From NCBI GenBank assembly GCA_964019135.1, contig OZ025260.1:27770254-27834253 (forward strand): a DNA stretch of 64,000 nt. The letters run 5' to 3'. Position 1 is the first letter of the stretch. Every line of letters begins with the position of its first letter. The notes under the pieces are model-generated. The model saw nothing but the letters and a program-made list of their open reading frames with translations. It searched no databases and was not told where the DNA came from. Shown here one piece after another: positions 55,201 through 64,000 of this stretch. Both the position numbers and the translations under genes were made by a program. The stretch is from Arenicola marina. Its lineage: Eukaryota > Annelida > Polychaeta > Arenicolidae.

Positions 55201-58200
55201 TCCTGTATAAAGGCCCTGCGTGTGGAACCTGGACATTGTGGACCGCATGGCGGTATCCCGTCCTGTTTAACAGTGCCTAACCCCATCTGTCCTCGGCCTT
55301 GTGGTTTCTATGGGCGTGGCTACCATTGGACCATGTGGCCATGCTTTGTTTGTTCCGGCGCGCCGTTCTCGTCGAGCAACCTTTGTGCGCTCTCAGGTTC
55401 ACGGCGCGTTCACGGCGCGACCCACAGCGGCCACATACCACGTATGACACTCGAGCCACGTGGTCTTGCTGACATGCCACATTCAGCCGGCGGGCCGAAG
55501 GTTATAACATTGCGACAAGTCGTGAGGGTGTTACTTGCACGGCAGGCCAGATACATGGCCTGTATATTGATCATGTCACAGTGAAATGAAAGAAGGAACA
55601 GTAAGGATCGCCGAATTGCAACAAAAGCCAAAAAAGAATTGAGATTGAAGTGCCGCGGGTGGGGGCTTACTCTAACCTCTGCCCAAATGTCACCTTACCC
55701 CTTCTTGTTTTGACCAACAACGATGACTTAGCCTAGTTGTCCCAAACAATTTTCTCTTAATTGTTAAGTCCCCGAACGTATACCCGAACCAGGCCTGCCT
55801 CAACATCGTTACCATAGCTCTGATAAAGCATGGAGAACAAGGGATGTATACCCAAACTTGGCCTGTCCCAACATCGTTACTATGGCTCGGATAGAGCATT
55901 GAGAACAAGGGATGTATACTCAAACTAGGCCTGTCCCATCATCGTTACTATAGCTCTGATAGAGCATGGAGAACAAGGGATGTATATCCAAACTAGGCCT
56001 GTCCCAACATCGTTACTATGGCTCGGATAGAGCATTGAGAACAAGGGATATATATCCAAACTAGGCCTGTCCCATCATCGTTACTATTACTCGGATAAAG
56101 CATTGAGAACAAGGGATGTATATCCAAACTAGGCCTGTCCCATCATCGTTACTATGGCTCGGATAGAGCATTGAGAACAAGGGATGTATATCCAAACTAG
56201 GCCTGTCCAATCATCGTTACTATAGCTCTGATAGAGCATGGAGAACAAGGGATGTATATCCAAACTAGGCCTGTCCCAACATCGTTACTATGGCTCGAAT
56301 AGAGCATTGAGAACAAGGGATGTACACTCGAACTAGGTCTGTCCCATCATCGTTACTATAGCTCTGATAAAGCATGTAGAACAAGGGATGTATACTTGAA
56401 CTAGGTCTGTCCCATCATCGTTACTATAGCTCTGATAGAGCATGTAGAACAAGGGATCTTTATCCAAACTAGGCCTGTCCCATCATCGTTACTATGGCTC
56501 TGATAGAGCATTGAGAATAAGGGATGTATATCCGAACAAGGCCTGTCCCAACATCGTTACTATAGCTCTGATAGAGCATGTAGAACAAGGGATGTATATC
56601 CAAACTAGGCCTGTCCCATCATCGTTGCTATAGCTCTGATAGAGCATGGAGAACAAGGGATGTATATCCAAACTAGGCCTGTCCCAACATCGTTACTATG
56701 GCTCGGATAGAGCATTGAGAACAAGGGATATATATCCAAACTAGGCCTGTCCCATCATCGTTACTATTACTCGGATAAAGCATTGAGAATAAGGGATGTA
56801 TATCCAAACTAGGCCTGTCCCATCATCGTTACTATGGCTCGGATAGAGCATTGAGAACAAGGGATGTATATCCAAACTAGGCCTGTCCCATCATCGTTAC
56901 TATAGCTCTGATAGAGCATGGAGAATAAGGGATGTATATCCAAACTAGGCCTGTCCCATCATCGTTACTATGGCTCGGATAGAGCATTGAGAACAAGGGA
57001 TGTATATCCAAACTAGGCCTGTCCCATCCTCGTTACTATAGCTCTGATAGCGCATTGAGAACAAGGGGGTGTGTATACCCGAACCAGGCCATGTACTAAC
57101 GTAACTGGTGGCAGTGGTAAGTAACACGCAGTAGAGACGCATATCTGCGTCAACACAGGTGTTTTGAACATGAATTGTCCACTATGTTGTTGTTTCCCTT
57201 CCCTCTGCCTCCTCCTCTCTCTGCGCAAATGGTCTTCCGGTTACTTATTTTGCTGATTACCGTATGTTCCTCAATATTCAAAACTGTATCCCTAGTTTCA
57301 GCGTTAATACCCCCTGCCCGGTACCCTACCCCTGCCCCGCGCCGCTACCCCTACCCCTGCCCGCTACCGTTACCTGCAATCCCTGCCGCTACCCTGCCCG
57401 CTTCCCCTGCCTGCTATCCCTGCCCTCTATCCCTGCCCGCTACCCCTACCCGCAATCCCTGCTGCTACCCTGCCCGCTTCCCCTGCCTGCTATCCCTGCC
57501 CGCTATCCGTGCCTAAAATCCCGCCCGATACCCTGCCCCTTGCCTACCCCTACCCCTTCCGCTACCGCTACCAGAATCCCAGCCCACTATTCCTGCTGGC
57601 TATCCCTGACCCTACCCCTGACCCTACCCCTGCCCACTATCCCTGCCCGCTGCCCGCTATCCCAGCCCCCTCCCGCTGCCCTCTATCCTTGCCCGCTACC
57701 CCAGCCCCCTCCCGCTGCCCACAATCCCTGCCCGCTGCCCGCTATCCCTGCCCGCTACCCCAGCCCCCTCCCGCTGCCCGCTATCCTAGCCCCCTCCTGC
57801 TGCCCCTGGATCGCTTGGCCGGCATTTGACGGCCTTGTTTACCTACTGGCGATCGTTGATGCCAGGTGGTGATTCATTCCTTGCTAGGCGCCCAGCCCCC
57901 CGCCCCTCCGCCCCCGCCCCTCCGCCCCCGCCCCTCCCCCAGTCTTGGCACGGAGACGAGCCAGACCCAAGGTGAGTTCCCCTCGCCGACGAGAATGCCA
58001 GGCCACGAGAGCCCGGGCGGTGTGGTGTGTCGGTGTGGTGCTCGCCCCGGCCACAGGGAGGGTTGCATGGTGGTGTGTACCTGTTTGGATATAACCCACC
58101 GGAGACAATGACGTGTAGACACCATGATGCGCTGCGCGTTGCCCGCTGTTAACAGGTTAAGCGCGACGATTCCGGACCCTCAGTCGGTGGCTTCGATTGA

Positions 58201-61200
58201 CGCTGACGTCACTCACGTCGCCGTCGCGTGACGCCCGACACGCGCGGTGCGTCTCGAGGCGAGTCATTATCTCATCCGCCCTTCAAGCAGGAAGCTAGCA
58301 GTAATTTGTTGTGTTGTATAGGTACCTGGCTGTGTCACTGGGCGAGTAACCCACGTGAACCGCCTCCGCCTAGCTGGCGGGCTATACCGGCCTCGTTTTA
58401 AGCGTTTTTTACGAGTGCCGACGAGTTGGCTGCCGACCCGCTGGCCCGATATATTTATAATAGAACCTACCAACAGACTGTCTGTCTGTCTGACTCAGTG
58501 ACTGCTTTTTATGTAGCCCACTCCAGTGCTTATTGCCACAATATCGTCTGATCTCGTTGCCACTGCTTGCTTGGGAGTTCAGGGAATTCAGTCTGACCGG
58601 ATCTTTCTTTAATTTGAGTATCGCACTGTTGTGTTCAGGTTTGGGAAGAGACACTGGCGCTAGCGAACGTAATGTCGTTTACCTGTGTGTTTGTTTGTTT
58701 CCTGATGTGTGTATGCATATGTGGTGAACATATCCACTTCCTAGATTGCGGAACTGTCCTTTAGGGGCACATCTCACTGCCTGCTGTTGTTCATCACCCC
58801 TAGGGGGGCCGGCCCGATAGTTCAGTGGGCTAGAGAGCTGACATTCAGCGCTCTGGCCACCTGAGAGCCTAACGGCACGTGGATCGGTGGTTCGAGCCCC
58901 GCTGTGGTCATGTCTGTGATCTCCAGATAAAGATCCCATGTCTTTCTTCGCAAAGAGTAGAGGGTTACCCCCGGGGACATGGCTCCACTGGCTCTTCCTT
59001 CTCCCATTGACGCGATATGACCAAAAGAGGTTAAAACGTCTTGAATATACAACCAGCCCGTCATCACCCTAGATTGACATTTGTGTCCTTAATTAGTCGC
59101 CAGTATGTGCCGTGTCTCATCTGTCTCTATTTTAAACTATCGAAGCGACACCATAGACTCTTACTACTTCACAGTTTTGTGTGACAATGTGTACCATGGC
59201 TATATGATTTCATGGTGTCGTATCGATGTATTAATACTGTATGAACAACTTTAAATACCCACAGTTTGGATTTAAATTTGAGTCTTTCTCCCGTGTTACA
59301 GCATCAGAAACAACAACGGTATGACGTCTGCCGAAGTGGCCGCGTCCTGCGGACATGCCGAGGCCGCTAAGTACCTGGCGGAGGCGGAACGGCGTCAGGA
59401 GTCACACCCCAAGGGGGTGTACGGCACCGACCCCTTCGCCGCCACGCCACCTCTCAACAGACACGTGTCACCTCAAGACGTCACTGTCGGCAACGGTCAA
59501 GGCGACGCGCCGGCGCCGGTGGACCCGTGCGTCATCAACCAGGGACTGAACGGCGGTAAACTGCCGCCTCCATCGCCGGCGACCCTGGCCGCCAATAAAC
59601 TTCAGACCATTCCAGAATCGTTGGCGTCGAACCCGTGCTTCGGCGTAGCCAACGGTCACCGTGGCGACTGCGCGATGGAGGAGGAGGAAGACACTGAAGG
59701 GGCGGGGGCGCTGGGTGGGGGTGGGGGTGGGGGCGCCGCGGGGGACGCTGGGTGTAATGGACACGGACCGACCAATGGGGACATCACTCTCCATAGAGGC
59801 GTCTCGGCCAATCAGGTGCCCGTGGCAGGCGTCAAACGGTGCCGAGAAGACGACGACGAGGAACTTTACAAGAGAGCCAGGACAGGTTAGTAGCGACCCC
59901 TATGTTTTGGAGAATCTGGGGCTGGCCTCTGACGATCGTTATCTTCGGTCTCTCGTACCACATGTGCCTTATTCTTTTGTGATGGTCCATGTGCGATTGT
60001 GAATACCTGTATCTGTTTGAACAAAACACGGGCGCGGTCTGATCCAATGCTGTTCCTATTCTGCCATTACCGTGGTAATTTGTACTTATTGTGAGTCTTT
60101 TGAATATTGTATTTTATTGCCGCCTTTGTTCCTAAGCCGCTACTTCTTTCGTCATTCTAACTCTTCGTCTGTGCAACTTTCAGTGTCTCTTCTGTCTCTC
60201 TTTCTGTAAAGTAACATTGTTGACCATCACGGACCGTTTTCCTTCTCGTCTCGTAAAGCCATGTACATGATTCCCTGGCACTTTCCTGCTTGACCTTAAC
60301 TTACTGCCATGTTAATGCAAGATCCGTAACTAGTGGACACATGTGTAAGAAAAAAAACCCGAATCGTTACATTTGTTTTTGGTTAACTGTGAAACGCTAA
60401 ATTGCTTTCGTTCGTTTTTCTCCCACCGTCTGCGAACGTCTTACGCACAGCCACCATTTAACGTAAAAACTGTCGCGGCCAGCACTCTGGATCAATTACC
60501 GTGTCACCATCTTTGCGAGTCCCTAACAAATGCAACCGGTGGGCTGGTAATAGTATTCGGATATTAAATGCAAAATCGCTTTGCATTACGCCTTCAGCTC
60601 AAAAGCGTTGATAGAGGTTTAATTAAAAAAATTAAGTTTTAACGCTTCAAAAGCAGTCTACTGTATACGGGCCTGCTTCAAGTGTAACTTGAGTAATGTA
60701 TACATAGAAACAGAGTACATATTTGCAACCAAAACTCATTCACTGTCCTTTTATGTTCTCACTCCTGCCTGGCGAATCTTGTCACATCTATTTTAATGGC
60801 ATGCGAAAGGACGGGTTGACATTGCTGTTGTTACTTGTAGACTGGACATAATATATATATATATATATCAACACTGCCAGTAATCGAATTTCCCATTTCT
60901 TGCAGGCCGTAACATCTTTCAATAGCGATCATTGGTCAGCCCCTCCACGATTACTTTTATTTCAGAGTGTGTATCAAGTGCTTCAAATGACAACAACTTG
61001 AGATGCAATTCGTTACAGTTTCTCAGTTGAAGAGTGCACCAATTATTTGGTTCTGCATTGTAGCCATCGGCCAACCATTCTTTACTCTAGTTTCACTATC
61101 TCATTTCATATTCGGATTGACCAAGTCGTTGATACAATGTCTGTAACAGAGCTGTGACATGAGGCCGTTCTCACTATTCTTGTCCTTTCTAGATCAGTGG

Positions 61201-63223
61201 GACGATGGTGAATTAGCTTCTCCTCTAGCCTTCGACTCCTCCACCTCCACTCCTCCTGTTCCTATGGAGACAGTAACTATGGACACCATGTGGCCTAGTC
61301 CTCACCAAGGCGACCATGGTGTGACCGGTCAGCCTGTCGCAATAGCGCCACCAGAGGACGTTGATTGCGTCACATTCGGCCACGGGCTGCCGTACCAACA
61401 AGTGTTAGCCCTCTCCACCGAGCCCATGAAACCGGTCCGTACGGCCTGCTACCCCGCGTCCTACTCCGAGGAGGACTGCGAACATTATAGATACTTGGCT
61501 TTTGTTGTGTGAGGAGGAACAGTGCCCCTGGAGATGGAGGGAGATGGAGTCTCTTCAGCCAAGGTATTCAAGGTTTTTGAATCATCTCAGTACTTAACCC
61601 CCGAGAGCCGGTGTGCGCTTGTCAGTGAAGTGAACTTTAACCCACCTAAGGAATGAAGCCACGAGGTATATATAATGGCGTTGTACAGTGGCAAAGGGGA
61701 TGATTACTTACTCTGAATCGTGGCATGAAGCGAAGTGTATTATCCCCCCCCCCCCCCAGCCGCCCCCTGCTGTATTTCTTGGTTTGCTCAGGGTGATAGG
61801 GTTTCTGCTGGAATCTGTTGCGTATTGTTGAGTCTGGCTAGGTCTGTTCTGTGATGTGTTGGTATTTTTGTGACAGCTTCCAAGCAATTGGCCGGGAGAC
61901 CTGTGCAGATTCCTTGGCTCTTTGCTCTGTGCGCTTTTGAATCCGGAAACTCTTACAGAGCATAGCATGTTTATTACTCGTTTGTGATGTCGACCCGAAC
62001 ACTTACTCAAATCCTTCGTTTCTAAGTATAGTGCATAGTTTTTTGTAACATGACGCGAAATGTTGCCTTGCTATAGTAAGGATTCCGCTGGGCGTGTCTG
62101 GGTACTACACATGAATACTGCACCTTTTGTTCTGGGGTCGCTTTTCGTAGCTTGATTTTCCCTATGTTGCCTATCTGGGAATTTCTGGGAATTTTGTTCC
62201 ACAACATTTGATAAGGTAACCCGTTCCCATGGTTCTTTCCGTAATGTTTAATCCTTTTGTCCAGGTCTTGGTTTAATTGATCTTCCTCTAGCTGCTCATC
62301 CGCATTTTAGTAACTTGTGTTAATTAAGCCCGATAACTATATTAATAATCTTTTCTGTTGTACATTAGTGCTTTGACGTGATGTATTTGGACTTCGGCGC
62401 ATGGTTTCATTACTGTCTTTCCAAAATATTTTCGTTTGGCAGATGCAAGTGATGTTTATATTACGGTTACGGCACTCGTCTTCTTCTATATTCTGCTCTT
62501 GTTTCATGCACCAGTGTAAGAATGAGATGTTAGGCCGAGATAGTGATGACGCCTACGCAGGGTCCTGTCTGTTTGATGTGTATTCCATACGGGACGTAGT
62601 TTGGATTATATATTATTTATTTTAATTACGCAGTGCATCATGGTTGCTGATTAAATAAATGTATATGCTACAGGCTTAATTAAAGTTCGTGTTTCGCTGG
62701 GTTGAGCTTGCCTGTACATAAGTCCTTTCCTGGCCTCCTGATGTCATTTCGCCAGGTTGTTATATAGCCTCTCCATATATATAATGACCCATAGTGTGTG
62801 TAGGGTTAATACATATCTTCTGTTATTGTAGCTCAGCCATTCGTGAATAACTCTCCATTACACTGCAGCCGCTTTTTTGGGGGGAGGGGGGGTGGGGATT
62901 TTCTTTTGCTCCTTCTCTGCGTTGTTTCCTCCTTTGACGCCTTCCCCAGATCACTATGCTTACCACGTGCTTGCCACGTGCTTTTTGTGTCCTTAGTGAC
63001 GCCGGCTGATCACGTGACGGCGGCCGCCGCCTTTGAGGGGGGTCCCGTCGTAACGCCACGCCGCCACGACCTGGAGGGTCTGGAGTACGACTACAACGGG
63101 ATCCCGCTTAACGGTGCCAAGGAGAACACTGATCCCAACCCCGTTATGGAGGCCATGGCCCTGGAGTGCGAGGCCAGCCACCCGCCCGTCAAGTGTGTCG
63201 GGCTGGCCGGCCACTATATATGA
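49096..63223 (+). CDS. ANKRD10: Ankyrin repeat domain protein 10 orthologue
   Basis: Exons: 49096-49296, 53514-53666 (2a), 53720-53881 (2b), 54560-54651, 59302-59885, 61193-61508 and, less surely, 62950-63223. With one of 2a/2b the product is 539 or 542 residues; I recall the human protein as about 420. The N-terminus FPLHLACRDGD and SFYGWTPAHWAAYFG, the [15 protein letters not shown] segment, GETPVHKAGRTGSMEC, and the RKRC-like VKRCREDDDEELYKRARTG motif all correspond in order to vertebrate ANKRD10. It contains roughly four ankyrin repeats followed by a low-complexity C-terminal half. The molecular function of the family is poorly known; ankyrin repeats mediate protein binding. An in-frame TAA two codons before the ATG fixes the start. 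Confidence 0.9.
49890..49990 (-). repeat. Inverted copy of the AACAAGAGGACCCCCCATGA repeat
   Basis: The reverse complement contains TATTATAGATATAAACAAGA and GGACCCCCCAACCCCTCCCATGATTCAAGTGCCTGTG in two adjacent blocks. It pairs with 50238-50315 to form a large imperfect inverted repeat around a spacer of about 250 bp, inside ANKRD10 intron 1. Confidence 0.75.
50274..50597 (+). repeat. 161-bp tandem duplication
   Basis: Two units, 50274-50434 and 50435-about 50597, both start ATAGATATAAACAAGAGGAC and contain ATAAAGCTGCTCATACAATT and TCTGACTGTGTGAATGTTAA. They differ at a handful of positions. The unit's beginning is the sequence inverted at 49890-49990. The flank further right (50755-50850) matches a repeat at 9780-9890. 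Confidence 0.9.
51124..51190. repeat. Dispersed relative of the 8596-8712 repeat
   Basis: GCGGACATTTCTGATGAAAAAG followed within 50 bp by CTTGCGATCGGGGGGGGTGA corresponds to CGGACATTTATGATGAAAAA and GATTGCGACCGGGCCGGG near 8670-8730, in the same orientation. Confidence 0.65.
51191..52611. other. ANKRD10 intron 1, no further feature
   Basis: Apart from C-runs near 51312-51326 and 52264-52288 I see no gene, RNA or tandem repeat here. Confidence 0.5.
52612..52867 (-). mobile_element. tRNA-derived SINE, copy 2
   Basis: Minus-strand head GGCCGGCCCGGTAGCTCAGT continuing GGGTTAGAGCGCAGG (A-box region), with GGTTCGAGCTCC as B box, then the shared body. It is the least decayed head of the three copies and carries an extra segment, AACCATGCTAATGGCAC, between the boxes relative to copies 1 and 3. 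Confidence 0.88.
53514..53666 (+). CDS. ANKRD10: ANKRD10 exon 2a (duplicated ankyrin exon)
   Basis: Acceptor TTTTTTGTTCTAG|TTG, donor AGACAG|GTAAAG, 51 codons, phases 0/0. It encodes LNCLMKLQ at the start, NQTPLHIAAFGGQGHCVKWL in the middle and GSAIDRQ at the end. It is homologous to exon 2b and to the single corresponding segment of vertebrate ANKRD10. It begins at the second helix of an ankyrin repeat, so it completes the repeat started in exon 1. Confidence 0.9.
53720..53881 (+). CDS. ANKRD10: ANKRD10 exon 2b (duplicated ankyrin exon)
   Basis: Acceptor TTTTTCATTGCAG|TTG, donor TCTCAG|GTAAAG, 54 codons, phases 0/0. It encodes LACLRKL at the start and [20 protein letters not shown] in the middle, closer to the vertebrate HPQC form than exon 2a. 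The intron separating it from exon 2a is only 53 nt (53667-53719). Like 2a it begins mid-repeat at helix 2, so including both would leave a helix without its partner. Confidence 0.9.
54560..54651 (+). CDS. ANKRD10: ANKRD10 exon 3
   Basis: Acceptor TCTGGTTTGTAG|GAC, donor TTGTT|GTAAGT, 92 nt, entering in phase 0 and leaving two bases. It encodes DYLGETPVHKAGRTGSMECS and LLTLHGARL, the next ankyrin repeat. Confidence 0.9.
54652..55451. other. Start of ANKRD10 intron 3
   Basis: AT-rich intronic sequence followed by a more G+C-rich stretch at 55200-55450. No independent gene supported. Confidence 0.5.
55452..55582 (-). repeat. Dispersed repeat B, copy 2
   Basis: Reverse complement of 48535-48662 (CCACGTGGTCTTGCTGACAT; CAGCCGGCGGGCCGAAGGTT; GGCCTGTATATTGATCATGT) with few differences, so one copy is a recent insertion. 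Confidence 0.85.
55780..57085. repeat. 68-bp satellite array in ANKRD10 intron
   Basis: About 19 units of about 68 bp containing ACTAGGCCTGTCCCATCATC, GTTACTATAGCTCTGATAGA and GAACAAGGGATGTATATCCA. A run of units with the rare variant TTACTATTACTCGGATAAAG occurs near 56080 and again near 56760, an offset of about 680 bp (ten units). This points to a higher-order duplication. Confidence 0.95.
57300..57800. repeat. CCCTGCCCGCTA-type pyrimidine-rich repeat
   Basis: Degenerate C-rich units (TACCCCTGCCC, CTATCCCTGCCCGC) with 41-50-bp block repeats, for example CCAGCCCCCTCCCGCTGCCC four times at about 57663-57800. The open frames are Pro/Leu-rich repeat shadows. Confidence 0.9.
58204..58211. promoter_or_regulatory. 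CRE octamer in a CpG-rich intronic segment
   Basis: TGACGTCA lies in a CpG-dense stretch (58160-58265) about 1.1 kb upstream of ANKRD10 exon 4. This is a possible internal promoter or enhancer; the sequence alone shows only the motif and base composition. Confidence 0.35.
58807..59055 (+). mobile_element. tRNA-derived SINE, copy 3
   Basis: Head GGCCGGCCCGATAGTTCAGT continuing GGGCTAGAGAGC, B box GGTTCGAGCCC, body TCATGTCTGTGATCTCCAG, GGGTTACCCCCGGGGACATG, and tail GATATGACCAAAAGAGGTTA ending near ATATACAACC. It lies 250 bp before ANKRD10 exon 4. Confidence 0.88.
59302..59885 (+). CDS. ANKRD10: ANKRD10 exon 4
   Basis: Acceptor CGTGTTACAG|C supplies the base completing exon 3's split codon. 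The donor GACAG|GTTAGT leaves one base. It encodes the last ankyrin repeat (IRNNNGMTSAEVAASCGHAE), then a low-complexity linker with a GGGGGGG-type glycine run and an acidic EEEEDTEG patch, ending in VKRCREDDDEELYKRARTG. That last motif is the most conserved non-ankyrin element of the family and looks like a nuclear-localisation signal. Confidence 0.9.
60849..60869. repeat. (TA)n microsatellite
   Basis: About ten TA dinucleotides in the intron between ANKRD10 exons 4 and 5. A second short (TA)n lies within the C-terminal region at 63274-63286. Confidence 0.9.
61193..61508 (+). CDS. ANKRD10: ANKRD10 exon 5
   Basis: Acceptor TCCTTTCTAG|AT completes the codon left by exon 4. It encodes DQWDDGELASPLAFDSS, then MDTMWPSPHQGDHGV and a SYSEEDCEHYRYLAF end. 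I place the donor at TTGT|GTGAGG (61508), leaving two bases. Without splicing the frame terminates at TGA 61510. Acceptor and phase are good; the exact 3' end is less certain. Confidence 0.75.
61740..61757. repeat. Poly-C tract in ANKRD10 intron
   Basis: C-homopolymer preceding AGCCGCCCCC. The surrounding interval 61510-62949 holds no other feature I can support. Confidence 0.85.
62950..63223 (+). CDS. ANKRD10: ANKRD10 C-terminal exon (to first TGA)
   Basis: A long pyrimidine tract (TTTCCTCCTTTGACGCCTTC) precedes CCCCAG|A at 62949|62950, whose one-base overhang matches the two bases left by exon 5. A second AG at 62996 is also possible but would not match that donor. The frame encodes HVTAAAAFEGG, then LEGLEYDYNGIPLNGAKEN and ALECEASHPPVKCVGLAGHY before TGA at 63221. 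The same frame continues with protein-like sequence to TAG at 63377, interrupted only by another TGA at 63287. Confidence 0.6.
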
Positions 63224-63379
63224 TACTATAGTGACAGCGACACGCGCTGCGGCGGTCAGGAAAGCGCCGTGCTGTATATATATATATGAAGATACACCCT
63301 TACGTATAGTGTCGCCCAAAGCAGCGAGTTCTCCAGCGGCGAGGATGACGAACACATCGACATGTTTTATACGCTGTAG
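63224..63379 (+). pseudogene. Stop-interrupted continuation of the ANKRD10 frame
   Basis: Downstream of TGA 63221 the same frame reads YYSDSDTRCGGQESAVL, then after TGA 63287 SVAQSSEFSSGEDDEHIDMF and YTL before TAG. Its acidic, Ser-rich composition resembles the end of a real protein. Both TGA codons lie in segments bounded by GT and AG (63193-63231, 39 nt; 63274-63309, 36 nt) whose removal keeps the frame. Readthrough, very short introns, (TA)n sequencing errors or simple 3' UTR all remain possible. Confidence 0.35.
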
Positions 63380-64000
63380 CCATTATTATAATGTGATATA
63401 TTTATTACTTACCCCAGTGAATGGACGTGTTAAGGTCTTGGTGTTATTCCTCGTCTTTGCCGTCTCTGTACATGCCCAAGTCATGTCTATTTAAGCAACG
63501 TTGAAATCCAAGACACATTGTTGCCATGGTACTCGAATATGAAGTCGGAACAAAATGGAGGTTATGTTTGTGCTTTGTCTATGGTGCTCGCTTTGTCCTT
63601 ACAACGCGGCTTCTCGCCTTTGCCCAGCTGCTCCGATGAATGCCTCTTCACTGTCATTTTTCATTGTATTGGTTTATTTTATCGTTTACAAAAGTCTACA
63701 TTAATTTTTAAGAAAGGCACAAAGATCTGTCGATTGGGTGTACGTTGTGAGAACTAGTCACATCTAAATGTAGATCATATGACAAGGAAGCTAAAGTTAG
63801 ATTTCAACAGAAGGTAATCGTTAAAGATGTAAGCTGCTATCTCTGTACACCAAGAAACAGAAACAGTGTACGACGCGACAGCTCTCCTGTACTTGATAGG
63901 AACATGTTTATGCTATGATCACGCAGCAGAAGCAAAATTTAGACCGATTCGCGGATTGTTGTATAGTATATTTTAAAGTAATTAATTTATAGCTTTGTAT
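63380..64000 (+). other. Probable ANKRD10 3' UTR
   Basis: AT-rich sequence with no domain-bearing frame. No canonical AATAAA was found before the window ends, so the transcript end may lie beyond it or use a variant signal. Confidence 0.45.

Noticed and set aside
63221-63289. Selenocysteine insertion at the two ANKRD10 TGA codons
   Set aside because: No convincing SECIS-type element was recognised downstream and the family is not known to contain selenocysteine.

Overview
The window is nuclear DNA from a metazoan, most likely a marine invertebrate. The reasons are two spliced genes with GT-AG introns and animal orthologues, tRNA-derived SINEs, several families of short terminal-inverted-repeat (TIR) elements, a decayed LINE, and long minisatellite arrays. 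I cannot name the species; a lophotrochozoan such as a mollusc is a guess. There is no prokaryotic gene organisation, and almost every long open frame lies inside tandem repeats.

Layout. About 1-43,000 is gene-poor and repeat-dominated. It holds a C-rich minisatellite (339-910), an E-box-bearing 36-bp array (6460-7535), a 4.9-kb 16-bp satellite with higher-order structure (11886-16784), a decayed LINE 3' end on the minus strand (21040-21625), a 26-bp array (23665-24118), a 34-bp array (26500-26812), a 114-bp array with a five-unit higher-order period (27445-29990), a 39-bp array (32755-33540), and two related CGAGAC-based arrays with duplicated flanks (36478-40405). Short TIR elements lie at 1888-2187 and 4471-4632, with a possible relative at 31921-32170. 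A mariner/pogo-like non-autonomous element with TA target duplications (41421-42598) carries a nested SINE.

About 43,100-48,000 is a complete five-exon plus-strand gene encoding an orthologue of MRNIP, the MRN complex-interacting protein. All intron phases agree, giving a predicted 502-residue protein. It has a Cys4 N-terminal module, the GSGADCRRHVQKLN core, two copies of an S(K/R)WxxFM-acidic module, an 11-residue coding minisatellite and an acidic C-terminal motif. Its intron 2 begins with about 25 tandem copies of the exon 2/intron 2 junction, so the 5' splice site itself has been amplified.

About 49,000 to the end is a plus-strand orthologue of ANKRD10. Exons 1, 2a, 2b, 3 and 4 are secure, exon 5 is good, and the C-terminal exon is less certain. 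The ankyrin segment encoded by one interval in vertebrates is present as two adjacent homologous exons (53514-53666 and 53720-53881). They are phase-matched and separated by only 53 nt, so they are candidates for mutually exclusive splicing. The C-terminal frame continues with protein-like sequence past two in-frame TGA codons. Introns hold SINEs, TIR elements, an inverted/tandem repeat cluster, a 68-bp satellite and a C-rich tract.

The two genes are unrelated in sequence. MRNIP is known from DNA double-strand-break signalling, and ANKRD10 is a poorly characterised ankyrin-repeat protein. They are simply neighbours in tandem orientation, about 1.1 kb apart. The strongest leads are the duplicated ankyrin exon, the amplified splice donor, and the stop-interrupted ANKRD10 C-terminus.
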